Positions 1 through 6,943 are shown, numbered from the stretch's first letter. The stretch is 8,048 nt of DNA from Planctomycetota bacterium (GCA_016872875.1 VGYW01000379.1:1-8048); one strand, 5' to 3'. Made by a program: numbers and translations. The notes: generated by a model from the letters alone, not told the origin.

Positions 1-921
1 GCGACGACCGACGTCTTCAGCGTCTTCGACGGCACCTTCAATCGCACGGTGAGCGCCAACCTCGGGATGAGCTACAGCATCTCGAACGTCCTGGCCGAGG
101 CGGGCCTGGCCAACATCCTCCGCTGGGTGCCGTTCGAGATAGACGAAACGGACCTCCGCGACCGCATCAAGAACAAGATGATCCGCCCGACGACCGTGCC
201 GCAGCTCCTGTCCGAGCTGAAGATCGAGCAGGCGATCTCGCGGGAGGCGCTCCGCCTGGCCTTCGCGCAGCACAAGGCGCTCGCCGTGGGCCTCAAGGGA
301 GTCCAGCGCGAGCGGAGCATCTCGGAGAGCTTCGACGAGACGATGGCGGGCGAGACGCTGATCGACATGCGGCGGCTCGACCTGCTGGTCGGCAGCGGGG
401 GGGTGCTCTCCCACGCCCCGCGCCGCCACCAGGCCGCCATGATGCTCGTTGACGCCTTCCAGCCCGAGGGGGTGACGCGCCTCGCGGTGGACAGCATTTT
501 CATGATGCCGCACCTGGGCGTCCTGGCACAGGTCCACGAGAAGGCGGCGGAGGAGGTATTCGTCCGCGATTGCCTGATCAACCTCGGCACCTGCGTGGCG
601 ATGGCCAGCCAGGGCAAGCCGGGGGCTGCCGCCTTCGACTACGCCCTTGAGGCCGGCGGCCAGACCCGCCGCGGCTCGCTCGCCGTGGGCGAGATGAAGC
701 TCGAACCGCTCGGAGTGGGCGAGACCGCGAAGGTCACGGCAAGCCCCGCCCGCGGCATTGACCTGGGCGCCGGCCGCGGCCGCCAGCTAGAGGCCACGGT
801 CCACGGCGGCGTGGTGGGCGTGGTCTTCGACGCCCGCGGCCGCTCCCTCGTGGTGCCCGAGAAGGACAGGGCGCAGGCCGTGAATGGCTGGGCGAAGGCG
901 CTGAACGCCTATCCTGGATAG
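1..921 (+). CDS. MutL/GlmL-family ASKHA ATPase, C-terminal part (5' end outside window)
   Basis: The frame is open from base 1 and ends at TAG 919-921, giving 306 residues; the N-terminus lies upstream. A GTG at 49 is in frame, but family-like sequence precedes it, so it is not the start. Seen: ATTDVFSV at residues 2-8 region, the phosphate-binding type motif of the MutL family; RTVSANLGMSYS at about residues 15-26, typical of these proteins; and GSGGVLSH at about 131-138, matching the adenosine-side glycine motif of ASKHA ATPases. GlmL/MutL is known as an accessory protein of B12-dependent glutamate mutase, thought to reactivate or protect the enzyme. No mutase gene is in this window, and the downstream genes encode membrane proteins, so a different partner is inferred. 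The closest relatives I recall are the 'glutamate mutase L' proteins of Chloroflexota. Family assignment is firm; the biological role is not. Confidence 0.88.
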   Translation, partial: ATTDVFSVFDGTFNRTVSANLGMSYSISNVLAEAGLANILRWVPFEIDETDLRDRIKNKMIRPTTVPQLLSELKIEQAISREALRLAFAQHKALAVGLKGVQRERSISESFDETMAGETLIDMRRLDLLVGSGGVLSHAPRRHQAAMMLVDAFQPEGVTRLAVDSIFMMPHLGVLAQVHEKAAEEVFVRDCLINLGTCVAMASQGKPGAAAFDYALEAGGQTRRGSLAVGEMKLEPLGVGETAKVTASPARGIDLGAGRGRQLEATVHGGVVGVVFDARGRSLVVPEKDRAQAVNGWAKALNAYPG

Positions 922-931
922 GCAGGATCAC

Positions 932-994
932 TCGAATCACTCGATTCGATCGATTCGGTCGAATCGATCGAATCGATCGAATCGATCGAATCGA
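932..994. repeat. 9-bp-period repeat, partly tandem and partly inverted, between genes 1 and 2
   Basis: Read in steps of nine from base 932, the units are TCGAATCAC (932-940), TCGATTCGA (941-949), TCGATTCGG (950-958), then four identical TCGAATCGA copies at 959-967, 968-976, 977-985 and 986-994. TCGATTCGA is the reverse complement of TCGAATCGA, so 941-958 can pair with 959-976 at 17 of 18 positions, and the pairing can slide by 9 or 18 bases along the right arm. The single unit is itself a near palindrome around one central A or T. It lies 10 bases after the stop of the MutL-like gene and 27 bases before the next start. It may act as a cruciform or RNA hairpin, a weak attenuator, a protein-binding array, or simply a slippage-prone repeat. 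There is no T-tract after it, so a classic intrinsic terminator is not supported. Confidence 0.85.
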
Positions 995-1004
995 GCTGAT
1001 CGAA

Positions 1005-1012
1005 GAAGGTGA
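1005..1012 (+). promoter_or_regulatory. Ribosome binding site for the KOW-domain gene
   Basis: GAAGGTGAG-like purine-rich sequence lies about 10 bases ahead of the ATG at 1022. It supports that start and shows that this gene, unlike most of those after it, begins with its own ribosome entry site. No convincing -35/-10 pair was seen in the 100-base gap, so whether a promoter lies here is open. Confidence 0.5.
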
Positions 1013-1021
1013 GAGCCACAC

Positions 1022-2146
1022 ATGGCGCACGCCTACACCCCTGGCCTGCGGGTCACAGGGCGAGCCACGGTGCGCAAGGAGCGCCGCCTGCCCATCGCCG
1101 GGCAGGTGCTTGCCGAAAAGGGCGCGCGCGTACGGGCGGAAGACATCGTGGCCCGCGCCGAGCTGCCAGGCGACGTTGCGACGGTGAACGTGGTCAACAT
1201 CCTCGGCATCGCCCCCGCCGAGATCGAGCAGTACATGCTCAAGCGCCAGGGCGACAGGGTGGAACGCGACGAGGTGATCGCCGAGACCCGCCCCTGGCTC
1301 AAGTGGCTCAAGACCGTCGCTCGCTCCCCCGTCGCGGGCACCATTGAGACCGTCTCCTCGATAACGGGGCAGGTGCTCGTGCGGACGGCGCCGCGCCCTG
1401 TGGAGCTGACCGCCTACGTGGATGGCGTGGTGGCCGAGGTCATCGAGCGGGAGGGGGTGGCGGTGGAGACGCACGGAGCGTTCGTCCAGGGCATCTTCGG
1501 CGTCGGCGGCGAGGTCTACGGCGAGATCGCTCTGGCGGTTGACCGCCCCGACGCGGCGATCGGGCCAGGCGACCTGGGCGCGGAGCTCAAGGGCAAGGTC
1601 GCCGTCGCGGGCCAACTGGTCACCAGCGAGGTCTACGAGCGGGCCTCCGCACTCGGCATCAAGGCGCTCGTCTGCGGCGGGTTCCACGACCGCGACCTGC
1701 GGCGCCTCCTCGGCTACGACCTCGGCGTGGCCATCACGGGCCACGAGGAGATCCAGCCGATCCTCATCATCACCGAGGGCTTCGGGCCGATGGCGATGGC
1801 CGAGGCCACCTTCGAGCTCCTGAAGGCCCACGCGGGCCAGCGTGCCTCGGCCAACGGCGCCACGCAGATCCGAGCAGGCGTCCTGCGCCCAGAGATAATC
1901 ATCCCTACCCAGGCGGCGGCCTCGGCCCCCGCCGTGGCGGGCATCGCGATGGTGGGCTTGACGCAGGGGAGCCGGGTGCGTATCATTCGGGAGCCTGGCT
2001 TCGGGCGTATCGGCCTCGTGAGGAGCCTGCCGCCCGGCGCCGTGCAGATCGAGAGCGAGTCGCGCGTGCGCGTGGCCGAGATAGAGTTCCCCGACGGCAC
2101 CGCCCTCACCGTGCCGCGGGCCAACCTCGAGGCGATTGAGTCTTGA
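1022..2146 (+). CDS. Soluble protein with barrel-sandwich-like repeats and C-terminal KOW/SH3-like segment
   Basis: 374 residues with no signal peptide or membrane segment, so it is expected in the cytoplasm. The N-terminal half has two or three beta-rich units of the biotinyl/lipoyl or barrel-sandwich type: RRLPIAGQVL followed by GARVRAEDIVA (about 21-45), GDRVERDEVIAE (77-88), and SPVAGTIETVSSITGQVLV (102-120) followed by DGVVAEVIEREGVAVE (134-149). None shows the lysine-containing tip used for biotin or lipoate attachment. The middle (about 190-275) looks alpha/beta. Residues about 313-374 read as a KOW/SH3-like domain: GSRVRIIREPGFGRIGLV, an acidic strand region and a final PRANLEAIE. The gene lies 100 bases downstream of the MutL-like gene and overlaps the next gene by 4 bases. 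I recall similar KOW-containing proteins beside glmL-like genes in Chloroflexota. Its function is unknown; an adaptor between the ATPase and the membrane proteins is a guess. Confidence 0.8.
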   Translation: MAHAYTPGLRVTGRATVRKERRLPIAGQVLAEKGARVRAEDIVARAELPGDVATVNVVNILGIAPAEIEQYMLKRQGDRVERDEVIAETRPWLKWLKTVARSPVAGTIETVSSITGQVLVRTAPRPVELTAYVDGVVAEVIEREGVAVETHGAFVQGIFGVGGEVYGEIALAVDRPDAAIGPGDLGAELKGKVAVAGQLVTSEVYERASALGIKALVCGGFHDRDLRRLLGYDLGVAITGHEEIQPILIITEGFGPMAMAEATFELLKAHAGQRASANGATQIRAGVLRPEIIIPTQAAASAPAVAGIAMVGLTQGSRVRIIREPGFGRIGLVRSLPPGAVQIESESRVRVAEIEFPDGTALTVPRANLEAIES

Positions 2147-4575
2147 GCCGACCCGTCGCCGCAACCTGCATCGCCCTTGCCTGCGGCCTCCTCGCCGCGG
2201 CGGAGCGTCCCCTGGCCCCGCCCGACGCGGCGAGCTTCCGAGCATTCGCCCACCCCAGCGACGACGGCCAGACGATCAACCTCGAATGGGGCCGCTCCCC
2301 AGACGAGGCGACCGGCACCTATTACGTCGTCGAGATCGCCTCCGAGGAGGATTTCAAGGCCGGCCGCTTCCGCCGAGTCGCCCGCGTTGCCTCCCTTGCC
2401 AAGCTGAAGTCCGACGAGAAACGGCTCCGCGACTACGACGACGAGGCGGCCAACCGCGCGAACAAGCGCCTCCACTACCTCGCCGTGGAGCCCGCCAGCG
2501 TCTACCCCGCGGACGCCAAGACCGTGCGCGACCGCGACTACTACTTCCGCCTGGCGATAGTGGGCACCCGCCTGGCGACGGAGAAACGGCCCAAGCCCCC
2601 CGAGCCGCGGCCCGAAGAGCCTGAGAAGAAGCCCAGGATGCCCCTCCTGGCCGCAGCGACGGAGAAGAGCAAGGACTTCCTCGAACAGCTCCAGGCGCTC
2701 CAGAAGGCCCTCGGCAAGGCCGGCGAGACCATCGAGGAGAAGCGCCCGACCCTGACCACCGCCTCGTATCTCCCGCTCGTGTCCGACATCGAGGCGAAGA
2801 TCGCGAAGGTTATGGTCCTCCACGATGAGTGCCTCGATGAGCTGCGCGCGCTCGACCGCGAGCTCGTGCGGCGCGGGCCTGAGGCCCTGAAGCAGGATGT
2901 CGCGGACTGGAAGAAGGAGGTCGCGGCGGCCGAGAAAGAGGCCGAGGAGAAGCGCAAGAACGACAGGCCGCGTGTCGAAGAAGAAGTGGTCGAGGTCGAG
3001 AAGGACGGCGAGCCGGCCTTCGTGTCGGAGGGCGGCGCGCCCAAGGTGGTGAAGGCGCGGGCGTCGCTGCCGCCGCTTGTCCGGCCCGAGGCTGATGGCT
3101 TCAGGGCCTTCGACCTGCCGAGCGACGATGGCGCGGCCATCGCGGTCGAGTGGCGCCGCTCCCCGAGCGAGAACGGGCGAACCACCTACATCGTCGAGAT
3201 AGCGCAGGTCGAGAATGGCGTTTACGGGGCTTTCAAGAAGGCCGCGGAGGTCCCCTCGCTTGGCGCCGAGAAGTCGGAGCAGCCCAAGTTCTTCGGCTTC
3301 GCTTCGGCCAACAAGAAGCTCCATTGCGTGACCATTCAGCCCGCGGCAGTCTTCCCGCCCGACGAGTTGGCGCTTCGCCAGAAAGTGGTCGAGGAGCAGA
3401 TGGCCTGGATGCCCAAGGACTGGGCACCGGACACGGACTTCCCACAGCACCTCTACCCCCTGATGAAGCCGCTGGCGGCCTACATCGAGGTTGCGAAGGG
3501 CATCTGCGGCGGCGTGGAGGCGCTCGAGGGACGCCAGGCCCCCAGGCTCCGCGAGGCTGACAAGGGCTTCCTGCCCGAGCTGGCCCGCTACCGGGCCTAC
3601 GGCGAGCGCCTGCGGCGCTTCGAGGCCCATGTCGAGCGCCGGCTCGCCGAAGCCCTCAAGGATGCGAGGCGGAAGGCCAGCCGGAAGCTCTACGCCTTCC
3701 AGGTGGGCATCCGCCGCGGGGACGAGACGCTCTACATCCAACAGGACGGCAAGCCGAAGGAAGCGATGGGCGCGGCCCGGCCCAACGGTGTCAAGTGGTT
3801 CAAGCTCAACAACATCATCCTCTCCCTTTCCTTCTGCGCGGTCGTCTATGCCTTCATCGGCCTGGCCCGCCGGAACCCGAACCTCTTCATCCGCAAGATC
3901 GCCGGCCTCGAGGCGGTGGAGGAGGCGATAGGGCGAGCCACCGAGATGGGGCGCCCGGTCTTCTTCGTCCACGGCCTCGGCGGCATGGGCGACCTCTCCA
4001 CCATCGCCGCCGTGAGCATCCTCGCTCGCGTCGCCCGCCGCTCCGCAGAATACGACACCCGCGTGCGGGTGATGAACAACGACCCAATAGTCCAGGCGGT
4101 GAGCCAGGAGGTGGTCAAGCAGTCGCACACGGAGGCCGGCCGCCCCGACGCCTACAACGCGGACGACGTGCCGCTGGTGGCCCCCGACCAGTTCAGCTAC
4201 GCCGCGGCCGTCAACGGCCTCATGGTGCGCGAGCAGCCGGCCACCATCTTCCTCATGGGCTCCTTCGCCGCCGAGTCGCTCCTCCTCGCCGAGACCGGGG
4301 CGTCCACCGGCGCCATTCAGATCGCGGGCACCGACAGCTACACGCAGATCCCCTTCTTCATCACGGCGTGCGACTACACGCTGATCGGGGAGGAGATCTT
4401 CGCGGCCTCCGCCTACCTCTCGCGCGAGCCGCGGATGCTCGGCAGCCTGCGGGGGCAGGACGTTGGCAAGGCGGTGGTCATGCTCGTCCTCGTCGCCGGT
4501 ACGCTGGCCCTCACGCTCGCCAGCGCCCTGGGCCACGACTGGTCCATCATCCAGAAGCTCTTCGAGGCATTCTAG
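2143..4575 (+). CDS. Large membrane protein: signal peptide, two FN3-like domains, DUF6754-like cytoplasmic domain
   Basis: 810 residues, starting with TTG whose last two bases begin the previous stop (TTGA at 2143-2146). The TTG is supported by the signal peptide directly after it (about 1-20, ending LLAAAE) and by GAGG at 2129-2132. Seen: an FN3-like domain at about 28-143; a Pro/Glu/Lys linker at 146-168; a charged helical region at about 170-300; a second FN3-like domain from 318, interrupted by a helical insert (about 408-513) and closed by YAFQVGI at 517-523; a transmembrane helix at about 555-575; an alpha/beta domain at 585-770; and a last transmembrane helix at about 776-796. The positive stretch ARRNPNLFIRK after the first helix places the alpha/beta domain in the cytoplasm. 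Motifs such as FFVHGLGGMGD, NDP, AGRPDAYN, ETGA and LIGEEIFAASAYL match what I recall of DUF6754. No enzymatic activity is known to me. It probably forms the core of a complex with the following three genes. Confidence 0.85.
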   Translation: MSRPVAATCIALACGLLAAAERPLAPPDAASFRAFAHPSDDGQTINLEWGRSPDEATGTYYVVEIASEEDFKAGRFRRVARVASLAKLKSDEKRLRDYDDEAANRANKRLHYLAVEPASVYPADAKTVRDRDYYFRLAIVGTRLATEKRPKPPEPRPEEPEKKPRMPLLAAATEKSKDFLEQLQALQKALGKAGETIEEKRPTLTTASYLPLVSDIEAKIAKVMVLHDECLDELRALDRELVRRGPEALKQDVADWKKEVAAAEKEAEEKRKNDRPRVEEEVVEVEKDGEPAFVSEGGAPKVVKARASLPPLVRPEADGFRAFDLPSDDGAAIAVEWRRSPSENGRTTYIVEIAQVENGVYGAFKKAAEVPSLGAEKSEQPKFFGFASANKKLHCVTIQPAAVFPPDELALRQKVVEEQMAWMPKDWAPDTDFPQHLYPLMKPLAAYIEVAKGICGGVEALEGRQAPRLREADKGFLPELARYRAYGERLRRFEAHVERRLAEALKDARRKASRKLYAFQVGIRRGDETLYIQQDGKPKEAMGAARPNGVKWFKLNNIILSLSFCAVVYAFIGLARRNPNLFIRKIAGLEAVEEAIGRATEMGRPVFFVHGLGGMGDLSTIAAVSILARVARRSAEYDTRVRVMNNDPIVQAVSQEVVKQSHTEAGRPDAYNADDVPLVAPDQFSYAAAVNGLMVREQPATIFLMGSFAAESLLLAETGASTGAIQIAGTDSYTQIPFFITACDYTLIGEEIFAASAYLSREPRMLGSLRGQDVGKAVVMLVLVAGTLALTLASALGHDWSIIQKLFEAF

Positions 4576-4578
4576 CCC

Positions 4579-5253
4579 GTGTGGTATAAGCTCACAATCC
4601 CGCTGGTAATGTGCTTCGCGATGGGGCTGGTGGCCTTCGTGCACGAGTTCGTGCCGCACCCCTGGGCGGCGGCGTTCCGCGAGGAGATGACCACCTGGTT
4701 CCGCATCATGGGCGGCTTCGCCATGTTCATCGGGCTGTACGCCCTGCTGCACCTGCACGTCACGCGCATCCGCCGCCAGCAGGCGGGCTGGGCCTACAGC
4801 GCCTTCGTATTCCTCGGCGCCGTCCTCACCATCGGCGCAGGCGTCTTCGAGGAGATTCGGGCCGCCGTGCGCGACGTGCCGGAGGGCGCCTTCTCGCCCT
4901 TCGACTGGCTGTATGACTACGTGCAGGTGCCGTGCCAGGCGACGATCTTCTCGATCCTGGCCTTCTTCATGGCCAGCGCGGCGTTCCGCACGTTCCGCGC
5001 GCGCAACGTCGGGGCCGCGCTCCTCCTCGTCTCCGCGGTCGTTGTCATGTTCGGCCGAGTTCCCATCAGCGAGGAGGTGGGCCGCATGCTCGGCGCGTGG
5101 GACACCTTTCCCCGCGCGGCCGATTGGTTGATGGAGTATCCGAACATGGCCGTCAAGCGCGCCATTTTCCTCGGCATCAGCCTGGGGGCCATCTCCCAGT
5201 CGCTCCGCGTCCTCTTCGGCATCGAACGCTCCTATCTCGGAGGGGGAAGCTGA
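4579..5253 (+). CDS. Polytopic membrane protein of unknown function
   Basis: 224 residues from a GTG start 3 bases after the previous stop; a weak GAGG lies at 4564-4567. Hydrophobic segments lie at about 5-21, 42-60, 73-90, 119-138, 144-160 and 192-211, suggesting five or six membrane helices. Charged or polar residues sit at helix ends, including H22/E23 and H27 in the first loop and the pair E91/E92 after the third helix. The loop at 92-118 carries a Pro/Asp/Tyr-rich stretch ending DWLYDYVQ. I recognise no named family. Its place between the DUF6754-like protein and the double-anchored protein, with almost no gap on either side, says it is made together with them and is likely a membrane subunit of the same assembly. 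A transporter or channel role is possible but not shown. Confidence 0.8.
   Translation: MWYKLTIPLVMCFAMGLVAFVHEFVPHPWAAAFREEMTTWFRIMGGFAMFIGLYALLHLHVTRIRRQQAGWAYSAFVFLGAVLTIGAGVFEEIRAAVRDVPEGAFSPFDWLYDYVQVPCQATIFSILAFFMASAAFRTFRARNVGAALLLVSAVVVMFGRVPISEEVGRMLGAWDTFPRAADWLMEYPNMAVKRAIFLGISLGAISQSLRVLFGIERSYLGGGS
5239..5243 (+). promoter_or_regulatory. Strong Shine-Dalgarno site that fixes the start at 5253
   Basis: GGAGG, extended by further Gs, lies inside the last codons of the upstream gene, 9 bases before the ATG at 5253. The reading frame of the downstream gene stays open far upstream (an ATG occurs at 4932), but this site, the TGATG stop-start overlap and the following membrane anchor all point to 5253 as the true start. 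Confidence 0.75.
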
Positions 5254-6098
5254 TGGGCGCCCCGCCGACCCAGGCCGCACTGCGCCGCCTCGCCGTCACG
5301 CGGCGGATCATCTACCTGCTCGTCGCGGTGGCCGTGGCCGTGCCTTCCTTCTGCGATCTCGGGTGCGAATTCAAGCCCTCGCCCTGGGTCGAGAAGATCT
5401 TCAAGAAGGTCGAGTCCCTCAAGCCCGGCTCCCCCATCCTCCTCTCGTTCGACTTCGACCCTGCGGCGATGGAGGAGCTCTACCCGATGGGCCTCGCCCT
5501 CCTGCGCCACTGCTTCCAGAACGACCTCCACCCCATCCTGATGACCCACTGGCCCGGCGGCGTGGGCATCAGCAAGCAGATCATCGAGAAGGCGGCCAAG
5601 GAGCGCGACAAGCTCCCCGGCAGGGACTACGTCTTCCTCGCCTTCAAGCCCGGCTACTCGAACCTCGTCCTCAACATGGGTGAGAGCCTCCAGGGCGCGT
5701 TCAGCAGGGATTTCTACAATCAGCCCACCGCGGGCATGCCAGCACTCGAGGGCGTTCGCTCACTCAAGGACATCTCACTCGTCGTTGGCCTCGCGGCCGG
5801 CGCCACCACCGAGATGTGGATCGCCTACGGGCGCGACCGCTTCGGCTTCGACCTGGGCGCCGGCTGCACCGCAGTCATCACCCCTGACCTCTACCCCTTC
5901 CTGAACTCCGGCCAGCTAATCGGCGTGCTCGGCGGCCTGCGCGGCGCCGCGGACTACGAGAAGCTGGTCAAGCGCGCCGACCGCGCCACGAAGGGCATGC
6001 AGGCACAGTCGCTCACACACGTCCTCATCATCCTCTTGATTCTCGGCGCGAACGCCCACTACCTGTGGCGCCGCACGCGGCCGAACGAGAAGGGCTAA
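5253..6098 (+). CDS. Alpha/beta protein anchored in the membrane at both ends, unknown function
   Basis: 281 residues. The ATG shares one base with the previous stop (TGATG at 5251-5255). A transmembrane segment at about 18-33 follows a basic N-terminus (RRLAVTRR), and a second lies at about 254-271 before RRTRP at the C-terminus. Both basic tails suggest both ends are cytoplasmic, so residues about 37-252 should face outward. That central part looks like a Rossmann-type alpha/beta fold: PILLSFDFDP (61-70), a helix, HPILMTHWPGG (93-103), a helix, DYVFLAFKPGY (125-135), DISLVVGLAAGATTEMWI (173-190) and then LNSGQLIGVLGGLRGAADYE (217-236). The last motif is the one I recall as conserved in homologues from Chloroflexota, always uncharacterised. 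Cys34 and Cys38 next to the first helix give a CDLGC pair, which could form a disulfide or, for Cys34, might suggest lipidation, though no proper lipobox is present. Function unknown. Confidence 0.82.
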   Translation: MGAPPTQAALRRLAVTRRIIYLLVAVAVAVPSFCDLGCEFKPSPWVEKIFKKVESLKPGSPILLSFDFDPAAMEELYPMGLALLRHCFQNDLHPILMTHWPGGVGISKQIIEKAAKERDKLPGRDYVFLAFKPGYSNLVLNMGESLQGAFSRDFYNQPTAGMPALEGVRSLKDISLVVGLAAGATTEMWIAYGRDRFGFDLGAGCTAVITPDLYPFLNSGQLIGVLGGLRGAADYEKLVKRADRATKGMQAQSLTHVLIILLILGANAHYLWRRTRPNEKG

Positions 6099-6102
6099 GC
6101 CT

Positions 6103-6924
6103 GTGGCCGCACCGCAAGAGACAACCAGCCCCACCCGCCGCACGGCCGAGCTTGTCGTGCTCGTCGTGTTGTTCTTCGCCTTCCTCGCGGCCAGCGCCGC
6201 CAAGGGGCGGCCGGTCGGCGCGCCCGACGACTGGTGGCTCGCCCGCCTCGGCGTCGTCGTCGCCGCGGGACTCACCCTCATCATGTACAGCTTCCTCTAC
6301 CGCGACAACCCGCTCTTCAAGATCGGCGAGAACCTCTTCGTCGGCGTCGCGCTAGGCTACGGGGTCATCCTCACCTGGCGCCAGTCCCTGCGGCCGGAGA
6401 TCATTGACCCGTTGTTCGTGGACCCGCCGCACATTCACGCCTTCTGGATGGAGCTGGCGCGGCGGAGCGCGCCGATCGTGCTGGGCATACTGCTGCTGAC
6501 GCGCCTGTCGCGCCGCGCCTCGTGGCTCAGCCGCTACTCCTACACCATCATGGTCGGCTGGGGGGCCGGCCTCGGCATCCCGGTCACCATCCACACCTAC
6601 GTCCTCCAGCAGCTCAAGCCGTCTCTCGGCCTGATCAGCAAGGCCCTCGGCGATACCCCCGCCGGCCAGCAGGCGGACCTCTGGAGCGCTGCCCTCCCCA
6701 TCCTGGGCGACGTCATCATCCTTGCCGGCATCGTCAGCGTGCTGTTCTACTTCTTCTTCTCCGTCGAGCACAAGGGCGCGGGCAGCTTCGTCTCACAGCT
6801 CGGCATCTGGTTCCTCATGGTCGCCTTCGGGGCGTCGTTCGGCAACACGGTCATGGGCCGCGTGTCCCTCCTCATCGGCCGCATGCGGTTCCTGCTGCAC
6901 GACTGGCTGGGCCTGGGCCCCTAG
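6103..6924 (+). CDS. Polytopic membrane protein, about seven helices, unknown function
   Basis: 273 residues from GTG at 6103, with AAGGG at 6090-6094 as ribosome binding site, 4 bases after the previous stop. Hydrophobic segments lie at about 14-32, 46-63, 74-92, 121-135, 145-168, 197-219 and 230-252. Short motifs that look conserved are DNPLFKIGENLFVGVALGYG (68-87), which reads like an amphipathic entry into a glycine-rich helix, and GNTVMGRVSLLIGRMRFLL (247-265) near the C-terminus. I recall near-identical motifs in hypothetical membrane proteins that sit with MutL/DUF6754 genes in Chloroflexota. The loop DPPHIH (107-112) before helix 4 holds two histidines. No transporter signature is recognisable. 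It is the last gene of the tightly packed run and is most likely an integral subunit of the same complex. Confidence 0.8.
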   Translation: MAAPQETTSPTRRTAELVVLVVLFFAFLAASAAKGRPVGAPDDWWLARLGVVVAAGLTLIMYSFLYRDNPLFKIGENLFVGVALGYGVILTWRQSLRPEIIDPLFVDPPHIHAFWMELARRSAPIVLGILLLTRLSRRASWLSRYSYTIMVGWGAGLGIPVTIHTYVLQQLKPSLGLISKALGDTPAGQQADLWSAALPILGDVIILAGIVSVLFYFFFSVEHKGAGSFVSQLGIWFLMVAFGASFGNTVMGRVSLLIGRMRFLLHDWLGLGP

Positions 6925-6933
6925 CCGCGCGCC

Positions 6934-6939
6934 GAGGTG
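6934..6939 (+). promoter_or_regulatory. Ribosome binding site for the rhomboid-like gene
   Basis: GAGGTG lies 4 bases ahead of the ATG at 6944, in a 19-base gap after the previous stop. The site supports this start; the spacing is slightly short. Confidence 0.5.
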
Positions 6940-6943
6940 CGCC

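Noticed and set aside
941..994. Intrinsic terminator after the MutL-like gene
   Set aside because: The hairpin is AT/GC mixed, has almost no loop in its best register, and no run of T follows on either strand.
932..994. CRISPR array
   Set aside because: Units are 9 bases with no spacers between them and no cas genes nearby.
734..2245. Open frame of 503 codons on the minus strand
   Set aside because: Antisense to the MutL-like and KOW-domain genes. It crosses the 9-bp repeat as a run of Ser-Ile-Arg units, which is only a reading of the repeat.
3952..3990. P-loop or lipase-like site in FFVHGLGGMGD of the large protein
   Set aside because: The HG and Gly-rich run recalls alpha/beta hydrolases, but no GxSxG follows, and there is no GKT/S for a P-loop.
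4932..5252. Upstream extension of the double-anchored protein to an ATG at 4932
   Set aside because: This part overlaps the membrane protein gene in another frame and reads as Arg/His/Pro-rich shadow sequence. The ribosome site at 5239 and the ATG at 5253 explain the start.
1714..5280. Open frame of 1188 codons on the minus strand
   Set aside because: It lies antisense to three well-supported + strand genes and arises from their GC-rich third positions. Its translation is rich in Arg, Gly, His, Leu and Asp with no domain order or membrane pattern.
5352..5370. Lipoprotein signal in the double-anchored protein at Cys34
   Set aside because: The residues before Cys34 (VPSF) do not make a lipobox, and a C-terminal anchor already holds the protein.
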